Shown in pieces: positions 9,572-17,619 of a stretch of DNA of 64,000 nucleotides; the stretch's first letter is position 1, and the number at the start of each line of letters is the position of its first letter. Source of the stretch: Siphonodentalium dalli (Eukaryota; Mollusca; Scaphopoda; Gadilida; Siphonodentaliidae); assembly GCA_032622095.1 (NCBI GenBank), contig CP136062.1, positions 150,220,875 through 150,284,874 of the forward strand, written 5' to 3'. The position numbers and the translations under genes are program-made. The notes under the pieces are model-generated. The model saw only the letters and a list, made by a program, of their open reading frames with translations. It did no database searches and was not told where the DNA came from.

Positions 9572-10058
9572 TTAAAGGTACTCAATCCGATAAAACTCCT
9601 CTCAATTACTATTTCAATGGCTTCGGGGGTCAAAAATATTTGATTCGAGTCGAGGAAGTCACCCATCAAAGCTCAGATTTGTTAGATATCGATTTTAGAA
9701 ATCTATTATTTTTCATTATCGGGAATTCTATCTGGCCCAGAAGACAGTCAAAATTTCGTTATTATTACCACTTGATTATAGAGTTATCCATCCTTGTCTG
9801 TTTGAATAGAGTTTTGGCGTAAAATCTCGAGCAGGTTACCAAATTGACGGCAGTTATTAGTACTCATCTCGAGAATATAACAAATTTCAAAAATCAATAT
9901 CTAATAACTCTGAGCTTTGTTTGATGGGTTCCTCGACTCGAATCAAATATTTTTTACCCCCAAAGCCAAAGAAATAGTAATATAGGACCCTCTGATCGGA
10001 TTGTTGTTGTTGGAATCTGTTGAGATGGGGACCCTCTTTGCGGATTGAGTACCTTTAA
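9572..10058. mobile_element. Foldback MITE-like element flanked by TTAA
   Basis: Both ends read TTAA then AGGTACTCAATCCG, in inverted orientation (left 9572-9589, right 10041-10058). Internal arms also match in inverted orientation: AAATATTTGATTCGAGTCGA at about 9637 pairs with its complement at about 9930-9950, and the match continues through CCCATCAAA and TAGATAT. The arms are imperfect and separated by roughly 170 bases. The element has no transposase. TTAA at both edges suggests insertion by a TTAA-specific (piggyBac-type) transposase, although the AGG terminus is not the classic CCC. Confidence 0.75.
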
Positions 10059-10117
10059 CGGAATTGTGAGTTGGTCATTCGCGAAACCAATATGTTTTAT
10101 ATTCTATTACAATCATG

Positions 10118-10172
10118 GGTATATAACATATGATCTTGAGCGCGTTACCATGTCTGACAATGGGTTTCTTTT
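10118..10172 (+). repeat. Dispersed repeat family A, copy 4
   Basis: CATATGATCTTGAG, then GCGTTACCATGTCTGACAAT and GGGTTTCTTTTAT. It is the most diverged of the four copies and matches only over the core. Confidence 0.5.
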
Positions 10173-10732
10173 ATCGGTTGGTGTACAATTAATTCAGCTT
10201 CAATAGCCGCCAGATTTTCATCTTTTTATTGCGATTATAAAGCACTGTTTTGATTAGAAGAATCTGAATTTAACTACCTTTGCCGGAGTGCGTTACCGAT
10301 TGGCCGATCAAATGACGTTGAGTGACGTATCTATAGTCTGGACTCCTCGACCTGAGGAATCTGAGGTTTGCCACCAAATATAAATTAGTAGAGTGATTTC
10401 CCCTGGGACCCCCAAGCTAGGATCAGCATAAAAAAAATCCTGGCAGCCGAATGGTCAATACTCCATGGATGAAAAGTGCACGAAAAAAAGCACAAACGTG
10501 TTTCCGGACGAGAAACATCAAATATATCCACATGATGAATGGTTAGGGCATTTGGCGAATAATTTATGGGAGGGGTTAGTTTTTTTTTTCGATGTCATTT
10601 TTTTACTCCATTTTAAGGGTAGTGTGACGTTTGTCAAAATTGCAGTGTGACGCAATACGATGACAATTAGTTTTGGGCACAATTTCGTCTATCTAAAGGG
10701 ACGTTCTTTAATTTTTATTACTCATGCAGGGT
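10173..10732. other. Flank of the kinase array, no gene seen; contains family C copy 3
   Basis: TCTGGACTCCTCGACCTGAG then GAGGTTTGCC at 10336-10374 is a shortened family C copy. A frame of 61 codons at 10465-10650 has no recognisable similarity. Single-copy-looking sequence ends at about 10732, where monomer similarity begins. Confidence 0.45.
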
Positions 10733-11558
10733 CAAATCTTTCTTCGTTTACAATGTCTTGAAAAACTATTTCACTTTGGAGCAATGACAAGTTGAGAAAC
10801 TTGGATTGTTCACTTTTGATTACGAAACAACTTTTACTATGAAAATATTTGATGATCATTTCGACGGCTTTCTTTCCATTATTGTATACGCATTCTCTGA
10901 TCTTGCCGAACGACCCTTCGCCCAGCTTTCGACACAGAATGTATCCTTTTCCACTTTGGAGCAATGACAAGTTGAGAAACTTGGATTGTTCACTTTTGAT
11001 TACGAAACAACTTTTACTATAAAAACAATCTGATGAAAGCAAGTTTCCGTGCATTTCACGGAAACTTGGAATTTCCCCACCCACGCAATCGGTTAACGTC
11101 ACAGACATGTTATAAAGGTCACGACATTGCCAACCGGACATGGATGTATAAAAGCCTCCTTTATCAAAGATTTCTTCATTTACAATGTCCTGAAAAACTA
11201 TTCCACTTTGGAGCAATGACAAGTTGAGAAACTTGGATTGTTCACTTTTGATTACGAAACAACTTTTACTATAAAAAAAATCTGATGAATAAATGTTTCC
11301 GTGCATTTCACGGAAACATGGAATTTCCCCACCCCCGCAATCGGTGAACGTCACAGACATGTTATAAAGGTCACGACATTGCCAACCGGACTTGGATGTA
11401 TAAAAGCCTCCTTTATCAAAGATTTCTTCATTTACAATGTCCTGAAAAACTATTCCACTTTGGAGCAATGACAAGTTGAGAAACTTGGATTGTTCACTTT
11501 TGATTACGAAACAACTTTTACTATAAAAACAATCTGATGAAAGCAAGTTTCCGTGCAT
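10722..11558 (-). CDS. Chimeric 278-codon frame: monomer, monomer, kinase P-loop fragment, monomer
   Basis: One uninterrupted frame reads through two and a half monomers, switches at LLQSG to kinase residues 9-39 (KGYILCRKLGEGSFGK and onward to AVEM), and returns to monomer sequence (KSCFVIKSEQ). The kinase part keeps its native frame and its GEGSFG nucleotide-binding loop but lacks the catalytic lysine and everything after. It has one substitution (Gly14 to Cys). It cannot be a kinase. Whether it is expressed is unknown. The most economical reading is a recombination relic at the array edge whose frame happens to stay open. Confidence 0.35.
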   Translation of the reverse strand: MHGNLLSSDCFYSKSCFVIKSEQSKFLNLSLLQSGIVFQDIVNEEIFDKGGFYTSKSGWQCRDLYNMSVTFTDCGGGEIPCFREMHGNIYSSDFFYSKSCFVIKSEQSKFLNLSLLQSGIVFQDIVNEEIFDKGGFYTSMSGWQCRDLYNMSVTLTDCVGGEIPSFREMHGNLLSSDCFYSKSCFVIKSEQSKFLNLSLLQSGKGYILCRKLGEGSFGKIRECVYNNGKKAVEMIIKYFHSKSCFVIKSEQSKFLNLSLLQSEIVFQDIVNEERFDPA

Positions 11559-11707
11559 TTCACGGAAACTTGGAATTTCCCCGCCCCCGCAAATTTCTTC
11601 ATTTGAAAAACTATTTCACTTTGGAGCAATGACAAGTTGAGAAACTTGGATTGTTCACTTTTGATTACGAAATAACTTTTACTATACAAAAATCTGATTC
11701 CGTGCAG
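10733..11707 (-). repeat. Edge block of the array: diverged monomers with an embedded kinase fragment
   Basis: This terminal block is shorter than the standard one. Read on the minus strand it has the truncated monomer, then A, B and a partial A, a 94-bp kinase piece, and a last partial monomer with private changes (ATTTGACCCTGC end, TTTCTTCGTTTACAATGTCTTG). Extra divergence at the outermost monomers is usual at satellite edges, where homogenisation is weakest. Confidence 0.85.
10857..10950 (-). pseudogene. 94-bp kinase N-terminal fragment at the array edge
   Basis: It matches 12535-12628 of the first complete copy (codons 8-39) with a single visible change. It is bordered on both sides by monomer sequence. 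The right junction has a short overlap (CTTTT followed by CCACTTTGGAGC), compatible with microhomology-mediated joining. Confidence 0.85.
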
Positions 11708-11841
11708 GACAAAACCATGAACTGCAAAAAAGGAAAAATTAACGGGGATTCCCCTTCCATACAAACGACAGAACCAGTCCTTGTGAGTCTTGGAAATGTT
11801 TGTATATAAAATTTGGTTGAGAATTTTTTTAAAGAAAAAAA

Positions 11842-12651
11842 TTATTGTAACCACTTATGTTCGCGGATTTCAGAGAGGGTTATGCGTTTATTCACATCTG
11901 GTTCCAGAAGTCTCAATACTAAATCGACACAGTCATTCCCAACTTCGAGCGATTTTGGCAGCAGTGTTTCTCCGGGGGTTTGATTCTTCACAATTTTCTG
12001 GATATATGAGTTGCTGAATGGCATTCTTCCAAACACCAATGAGTACATAATTATGCCCAAGCTCCATATATCTGCCATAAATGGATCGTAGTTTTCGCCC
12101 CGTATTATTTCAGGAGAAATATATGAAGAGCTCCCACAGAAAGTATTGCTCAATTCCTTCATGTTGGACATGCGCCTCGCAAAGCCAAAGTCGGTTATCT
12201 TTGCTTTGCCATTTAAGTCGAGCAGGATATTTTCCAATTTGAGATCTCGGTGCGCTATCTTCTGCTCATGCAGATTAACAACACCGTGAATAATTTGTTT
12301 GAATAATTGCTTTGCTTCGCCTTCGTTCATGGGGCCATTGTCAGTAATTTTGTCCAAGAGGTCACCTCCCCGAACCAGTTCCATGAAGATGTAAATATTT
12401 TCCTTCAGTTCGATAACATTATGCAGCTTGACAACGCTATCTGAACTAATGCTCGAGAGAACGTTTATTTCTCTCGGTAAGAACTTTTCTAGGAACTCGG
12501 GTGAAGCATTCGTCTTATTGATTATTTTCACCGCCATTTCGACGGCTTTCTTTCCATTATTGTATACGCATTCTCTGATCTTGCCGAACGACCCTTCGCC
12601 CAGCTTTCGACCCAGAATGTATCCTTTTTTCGCAAGAAATGAATTTTCCAT
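11842..12651 (-). CDS. TSSK-like serine/threonine protein kinase, copy 1
   Basis: A single-exon protein kinase of 269 residues, the size of the short TSSK family members. Visible features are the P-loop GEGSFG (18-23), ATP-binding Lys42 in AVK, the FLEKFLPREI segment with the helix C Glu61 (53-62, a hallmark of TSSKs), gatekeeper Met90, catalytic loop HRDLKLEN (134-141) and DFG (154-156). The activation segment TFCGSSSYISPE has Thr170 as the likely activating site and SPE in place of APE. Asp194 of the DIWSLG motif and the C-lobe Arg256 are also present. All catalytic residues are there, so it should be active. TSSKs act in spermatids in other animals; testis expression here is inference. The ATG is chosen because it sits close behind a TATA box and because Tyr11 starts the kinase fold. 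The frame stops right after the domain (KWLQ). Confidence 0.9.
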   Translation of the reverse strand: MENSFLAKKGYILGRKLGEGSFGKIRECVYNNGKKAVEMAVKIINKTNASPEFLEKFLPREINVLSSISSDSVVKLHNVIELKENIYIFMELVRGGDLLDKITDNGPMNEGEAKQLFKQIIHGVVNLHEQKIAHRDLKLENILLDLNGKAKITDFGFARRMSNMKELSNTFCGSSSYISPEIIRGENYDPFMADIWSLGIIMYSLVFGRMPFSNSYIQKIVKNQTPGETLLPKSLEVGNDCVDLVLRLLEPDVNKRITLSEIREHKWLQ

Positions 12652-12664
12652 TTTTATTATAGAA

Positions 12665-12696
12665 AGTTTGAACTTTGTCCATTTCCTTTATTTATA
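12665..12696 (-). promoter_or_regulatory. Core promoter of the kinase: TATA box and initiator-like site
   Basis: On the minus strand, TATAAATA (12689-12696) is followed 27 bases on by TCAAACT (12665-12671), which fits the initiator pattern YYANWYY. This would give a leader of only about 17 bases before the ATG at 12651. The box sits 38-45 bases before the ATG in every copy, with TATA starts at 15578, 18467, 21356, 24238, 27136, 29521, 32410, 35299, 38188, 41077, 42958, 45847, 47728, 50366, 53254, 56474, 59363 and 62252. Each unit thus seems to carry its own promoter. This rests on motif matching only. Confidence 0.55.
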
Positions 12697-12727
12697 GATT
12701 TTTTTCCAAACGACCCGAGCATCGGAG

Positions 12728-12752
12728 CGTGACCCTTGTCATAAAGGTCACG
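12728..12752. other. Small dyad at the promoter/monomer junction
   Basis: CGTGACC and GGTCACG form 7-bp inverted arms around an 11-base loop. The dyad is present at the same place in each unit (77-101 bases before the kinase ATG). The right arm belongs to the first monomer, while the left arm is unique to the unit. The error-rich unit has one extra base in the loop. It could be a protein-binding site or chance. Confidence 0.4.
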
Positions 12753-13279
12753 ACATTGTCAACCGGACTTGGATGTATAAAAGCCTCCTTTATCAGAGAT
12801 TTCTTCATTTACAATGTCCTGAAAAACTATTTCACTTTGGAGCAATGACAAGTTGAGAAACTTGGATTGTTCACTTTTGATTACGAAACAACTTTTACTA
12901 TTAAAAAAATTTGATGAATAAATGTTTCCGTGCATTTCACGGAAACATGGAATTTCCCCACCCCCGCAATCGGTGAACGTCACATACATGTTATAAAGGT
13001 CACGACATTGCCAACCGGACTTGGATGTATAAAAGCCTCCTTTATCAAAGATTTCTTCATTTACAATGTCCTGAAAAACTATTCCACTTTGGAGCAATGA
13101 CAAGTTGAGAAACTTGGATTGTTCACTTTTGATTACGAAACAACTTTTACTATAAAAAAAATCTGATGAATAAATGTTTCCGTGCATTTCACGGACACTT
13201 GGAATTTACCCACCCCCGCAATCGATGAACGTCACAGACAAGTTATAACGGTCACGACATTGCCAACCGGACTTGGATG

Positions 13280-13287
13280 TATAAAAG
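13280..13287 (+). promoter_or_regulatory. TATAAAAG box on the plus strand of each monomer (example)
   Basis: A perfect TATAAAAG lies 34 bases after GGTCACG in every monomer, facing away from the kinase. B monomers also hold AATAAA on the same strand about 140 bases on. The pair could drive and end short antisense transcripts, but in an AT-rich repeat both may be fortuitous. Confidence 0.3.
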
Positions 13288-13424
13288 CCTCCTTTATCAA
13301 AGATTTCTTCATTTACAATGTCCTGAAAAACTATTCCACTTTGGAGCAATGACAAGTTGAGAAACTTGGATTGTTCACTTTTGATTACGAAACAACTTTT
13401 ACTATAAAAACAATCTGATGAAAG

Positions 13425-13453
13425 CAAGTTTCCGTGCATTTCACGGAAACTTG
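13425..13453. other. A-type monomer hairpin (12-bp perfect stem, 5-base loop)
   Basis: CAAGTTTCCGTG (13425-13436), loop CATTT, then CACGGAAACTTG (13442-13453), an exact complement. It recurs in every A monomer. In RNA or single-stranded DNA this would be a stable stem-loop. Confidence 0.85.
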
Positions 13454-13677
13454 GAATTTCCCCACCCCCGCAATCGGTTAACGTCACAGACATGTTATAA
13501 AGGTCACGACATTGCCAACCGGACATGGATGTATAAAAGCCTCCTTTATCAAAGATTTCTTCATTTACAATGTCCTGAAAAACTATTCCACTTTGGAGCA
13601 ATGACAAGTTGAGAAACTTGGATTGTTCACTTTTGATTACGAAACAACTTTTACTATAAAAAAAATCTGATGAATAA

Positions 13678-13704
13678 ATGTTTCCGTGCATTTCACGGAA
13701 ACAT
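13678..13704. other. B-type monomer hairpin (11-bp perfect stem, 5-base loop)
   Basis: ATGTTTCCGTG, loop CATTT, then CACGGAAACAT. Relative to the A type, the pair next to the shared nine has flipped from A-T to T-A, so pairing is preserved. The monomer at 13174-13200 joins a B-type left arm to an altered A-type right arm (CACGGACACTT) and loses two pairs. Confidence 0.8.
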
Positions 13705-14597
13705 GGAATTTCCCCACCCCCGCAATCGGTGAACGTCACAGACATGTTATAAAGGTCACGACATTGCCAACCGGACTTGGATGTATAAAAGCCTCCTTTA
13801 TCAAAGATTTCTTCATTTACAATGTCCTGAAAAACTATTCCACTTTGGAGCAATGACAAGTTGAGAAACTTGGATTGTTCACTTTTGATTACGAAACAAC
13901 TTTTACTATAAAAACAATCTGATGAAAGCAAGTTTCCGTGCATTTCACGGAAACTTGGAATTTCCCCACCCACGCAATCGGTTAACGTCACAGACATGTT
14001 ATAAAGGTCACGACATTGCCAACCGGACATGGATGTATAAAAGCCTCCTTTATCAAAGATTTCTTCATTTACAATGTCCTGAAAAACTATTCCACTTTGG
14101 AGCAATGACAAGTTGAGAAACTTGGATTGTTCACTTTTGATTACGAAACAACTTTTACTATAAAAAAAATCTGATGAATAAATGTTTCCGTGCATTTCAC
14201 GGAAACATGGAATTTCCCCACCCCCGCAATCGGTGAACGTCACAGACATGTTATAAAGGTCACGACATTGCCAACCGGACTTGGATGTATAAAAGCCTCC
14301 TTTATCAAAGATTTCTTCATTTACAATGTCCTGAAAAACTATTCCACTTTGGAGCAATGACAAGTTGAGAAACTTGGATTGTTCACTTTTGATTACGAAA
14401 CAACTTTTACTATAAAAACAATCTGATGAAAGCAAGTTTCCGTGCATTTCACGGAAACTTGGAATTTCCCCGCCCCCGCAAATTTCTTCATTTGAAAAAC
14501 TATTTCACTTTGGAGCAATGACAAGTTGAGAAACTTGGATTGTTCACTTTTGATTACGAAATAACTTTTACTATACAAAAATCTGATTCCGTGCAGG

Positions 14598-14730
14598 ACA
14601 AAACCATGAACTGCAAAAAAGGAAAAATTAACGGGGATTCCCCTTCCATACAAACGACAGAACCAGTCCTTGTGAGTCTTGGAAATGTTTGTATATAAAA
14701 TTTGGTTGAGAATTTTTTTAAAGAAAAAAA
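14598..14730 (-). other. 3' flank of the kinase unit, with a GGGGATTCCCC palindrome and a splice-acceptor-like site
   Basis: This stretch lies between the kinase stop at 14731 and the monomers. Its features repeat in every unit. GGGGATTCCCC (14633-14643) is a full match to the NF-kB/Rel site. On the minus strand, GTTAAT then TTTTTCCTTTTTTGCAG (ending at 14611) is a good branch point, pyrimidine tract and 3' splice site, after which the monomer-like frame opens. No AATAAA is present on the minus strand here; the only candidate poly(A) signal is AATAAT overlapping the stop. A 116-codon frame (14743-14393) spans this flank and the truncated monomer. Confidence 0.5.
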
Positions 14731-15540
14731 TTATTGTAACCACTTATGTTCGCGGATTTCAGAGAGGGTTATGCGTTTATTCACATCTGGTTCCAGAAGT
14801 CTCAATACTAAATCGACACAGTCATTCCCAACTTCGAGCGATTTTGGCAGCAGTGTTTCTCCGGGGGTTTGATTCTTCACAATTTTCTGGATATATGAGT
14901 TGCTGAATGGCATTCTTCCAAACACCAATGAGTACATAATTATGCCCAAGCTCCATATATCTGCCATAAATGGATCGTAGTTTTCGCCCCGTATTATTTC
15001 AGGAGAAATATATGAAGAGCTCCCACAGAAAGTATTGCTCAATTCCTTCATGTTGGACATGCGCCTCGCAAAGCCAAAGTCGGTTATCTTTGCTTTGCCA
15101 TTTAAGTCGAGCAGGATATTTTCCAATTTGAGATCTCGGTGCGCTATCTTCTGCTCATGCAGATTAACAACACCGTGAATAATTTGTTTGAATAATTGCT
15201 TTGCTTCGCCTTCGTTCATGGGGCCATTGTCAGTAATTTTGTCCAAGAGGTCACCTCCCCGAACCAGTTCCATGAAGATGTAAATATTTTCCTTCAGTTC
15301 GATAACATTATGCAGCTTGACAACGCTATCTGAACTAATGCTCGAGAGAACGTTTATTTCTCTCGGTAAGAACTTTTCTAGGAACTCGGGTGAAGCATTC
15401 GTCTTATTGATTATTTTCACCGCCATTTCGACGGCTTTCTTTCCATTATTGTATACGCATTCTCTGATCTTGCCGAACGACCCTTCGCCCAGCTTTCGAC
15501 CCAGAATGTATCCTTTTTTCGCAAGAAATGAATTTTCCAT
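14731..15540 (-). CDS. TSSK-like kinase, copy 2
   Basis: Intact 269-codon frame with the same protein as copy 1. I see no nucleotide difference from copy 1 by eye. It is separated from copy 1 by the seven-monomer block 1. Confidence 0.9.
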   Translation of the reverse strand: MENSFLAKKGYILGRKLGEGSFGKIRECVYNNGKKAVEMAVKIINKTNASPEFLEKFLPREINVLSSISSDSVVKLHNVIELKENIYIFMELVRGGDLLDKITDNGPMNEGEAKQLFKQIIHGVVNLHEQKIAHRDLKLENILLDLNGKAKITDFGFARRMSNMKELSNTFCGSSSYISPEIIRGENYDPFMADIWSLGIIMYSLVFGRMPFSNSYIQKIVKNQTPGETLLPKSLEVGNDCVDLVLRLLEPDVNKRITLSEIREHKWLQ

Positions 15541-15629
15541 TTTTATTATAGAAAGTTTGAACTTTGTCCATTTCCTTTATTTATAGATTTTTTTCCAAAC
15601 GACCCGAGCATCGGAGCGTGACCCTTGTC

Positions 15630-17486
15630 ATAAAGGTCACGACATTGTCAACCGGACTTGGATGTATAAAAGCCTCCTTTATCAGAGATTTCTTCATTTA
15701 CAATGTCCTGAAAAACTATTTCACTTTGGAGCAATGACAAGTTGAGAAACTTGGATTGTTCACTTTTGATTACGAAACAACTTTTACTATTAAAAAAATT
15801 TGATGAATAAATGTTTCCGTGCATTTCACGGAAACATGGAATTTCCCCACCCCCGCAATCGGTGAACGTCACATACATGTTATAAAGGTCACGACATTGC
15901 CAACCGGACTTGGATGTATAAAAGCCTCCTTTATCAAAGATTTCTTCATTTACAATGTCCTGAAAAACTATTCCACTTTGGAGCAATGACAAGTTGAGAA
16001 ACTTGGATTGTTCACTTTTGATTACGAAACAACTTTTACTATAAAAAAAATCTGATGAATAAATGTTTCCGTGCATTTCACGGACACTTGGAATTTACCC
16101 ACCCCCGCAATCGATGAACGTCACAGACAAGTTATAACGGTCACGACATTGCCAACCGGACTTGGATGTATAAAAGCCTCCTTTATCAAAGATTTCTTCA
16201 TTTACAATGTCCTGAAAAACTATTCCACTTTGGAGCAATGACAAGTTGAGAAACTTGGATTGTTCACTTTTGATTACGAAACAACTTTTACTATAAAAAC
16301 AATCTGATGAAAGCAAGTTTCCGTGCATTTCACGGAAACTTGGAATTTCCCCACCCCCGCAATCGGTTAACGTCACAGACATGTTATAAAGGTCACGACA
16401 TTGCCAACCGGACATGGATGTATAAAAGCCTCCTTTATCAAAGATTTCTTCATTTACAATGTCCTGAAAAACTATTCCACTTTGGAGCAATGACAAGTTG
16501 AGAAACTTGGATTGTTCACTTTTGATTACGAAACAACTTTTACTATAAAAAAAATCTGATGAATAAATGTTTCCGTGCATTTCACGGAAACATGGAATTT
16601 CCCCACCCCCGCAATCGGTGAACGTCACAGACATGTTATAAAGGTCACGACATTGCCAACCGGACTTGGATGTATAAAAGCCTCCTTTATCAAAGATTTC
16701 TTCATTTACAATGTCCTGAAAAACTATTCCACTTTGGAGCAATGACAAGTTGAGAAACTTGGATTGTTCACTTTTGATTACGAAACAACTTTTACTATAA
16801 AAACAATCTGATGAAAGCAAGTTTCCGTGCATTTCACGGAAACTTGGAATTTCCCCACCCACGCAATCGGTTAACGTCACAGACATGTTATAAAGGTCAC
16901 GACATTGCCAACCGGACATGGATGTATAAAAGCCTCCTTTATCAAAGATTTCTTCATTTACAATGTCCTGAAAAACTATTCCACTTTGGAGCAATGACAA
17001 GTTGAGAAACTTGGATTGTTCACTTTTGATTACGAAACAACTTTTACTATAAAAAAAATCTGATGAATAAATGTTTCCGTGCATTTCACGGAAACATGGA
17101 ATTTCCCCACCCCCGCAATCGGTGAACGTCACAGACATGTTATAAAGGTCACGACATTGCCAACCGGACTTGGATGTATAAAAGCCTCCTTTATCAAAGA
17201 TTTCTTCATTTACAATGTCCTGAAAAACTATTCCACTTTGGAGCAATGACAAGTTGAGAAACTTGGATTGTTCACTTTTGATTACGAAACAACTTTTACT
17301 ATAAAAACAATCTGATGAAAGCAAGTTTCCGTGCATTTCACGGAAACTTGGAATTTCCCCGCCCCCGCAAATTTCTTCATTTGAAAAACTATTTCACTTT
17401 GGAGCAATGACAAGTTGAGAAACTTGGATTGTTCACTTTTGATTACGAAATAACTTTTACTATACAAAAATCTGATTCCGTGCAGG
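15630..17486 (-). repeat. Monomer block 2 (seven plus truncated eighth)
   Basis: Indistinguishable by eye from block 1, including the in-frame TAA that ends the 413-codon frame (17336-16095). Confidence 0.9.
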
Positions 17487-17619
17487 ACAAAACCATGAAC
17501 TGCAAAAAAGGAAAAATTAACGGGGATTCCCCTTCCATACAAACGACAGAACCAGTCCTTGTGAGTCTTGGAAATGTTTGTATATAAAATTTGGTTGAGA
17601 ATTTTTTTAAAGAAAAAAA

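Larger units (their letters stand above)
12741..14597 (-). repeat. Block 1 of 252-bp monomers (seven plus a truncated eighth), reference block
   Basis: The phrase GGTCACGACATTG recurs every 252 bases (from about 12746 to 14256). On the minus strand the order is a truncated diverged monomer, then A, B, A, B, A', B', B''. A and B differ at about nine positions clustered round the hairpin. 252 is divisible by three and one minus-strand frame is open: 413 codons (14447-13206), an in-frame TAA, then 142 codons in the same frame (13187-12759) closed by TGG to TGA. The 84-residue repeat starts MHGN and includes KSCFVIKSEQ, SLLQSGIVFQD and CGGGEIP. I recognise no domain. Codon-level comparison of A and B gives only amino-acid changes, so I treat it as satellite rather than gene. 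Confidence 0.9.

Noticed and set aside
9640-9822. A 60-codon gene
   Set aside because: It lies inside the TTAA-flanked foldback element and shows no similarity.
11033-11227. Recurrent plus-strand frames of 64, 75 and 89 codons throughout the array
   Set aside because: They are shadows of the monomers, the 3' flank and the kinase on the opposite strand. Their repetition only reflects the repeat.
13414-13453. Hammerhead ribozyme in each monomer (CTGATGA followed by a stem and GGAAAC)
   Set aside because: The CUGAUGA and GAAA core words are present, but the stem does not close directly on them: the bases after CTGATGA (AAGC or ATAA) do not pair with those before GAAA, and GAAA lies inside the perfect hairpin. 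No matching stem III with a cleavage triplet is seen.
13415-13575. C/D box snoRNA in each monomer (TGATGA and CTGA)
   Set aside because: The boxes are about 150 bases apart without a terminal stem or internal C'/D' boxes.
12741-14597. CRISPR-like array
   Set aside because: Tandem monomers have no unique spacers, are 252 bases long, and the genome is animal.
14393-14743. A separate 116-codon gene after each kinase
   Set aside because: It overlaps the kinase stop, crosses the flank and enters the truncated monomer in a different frame from the long monomer frame. No start context or similarity supports it.
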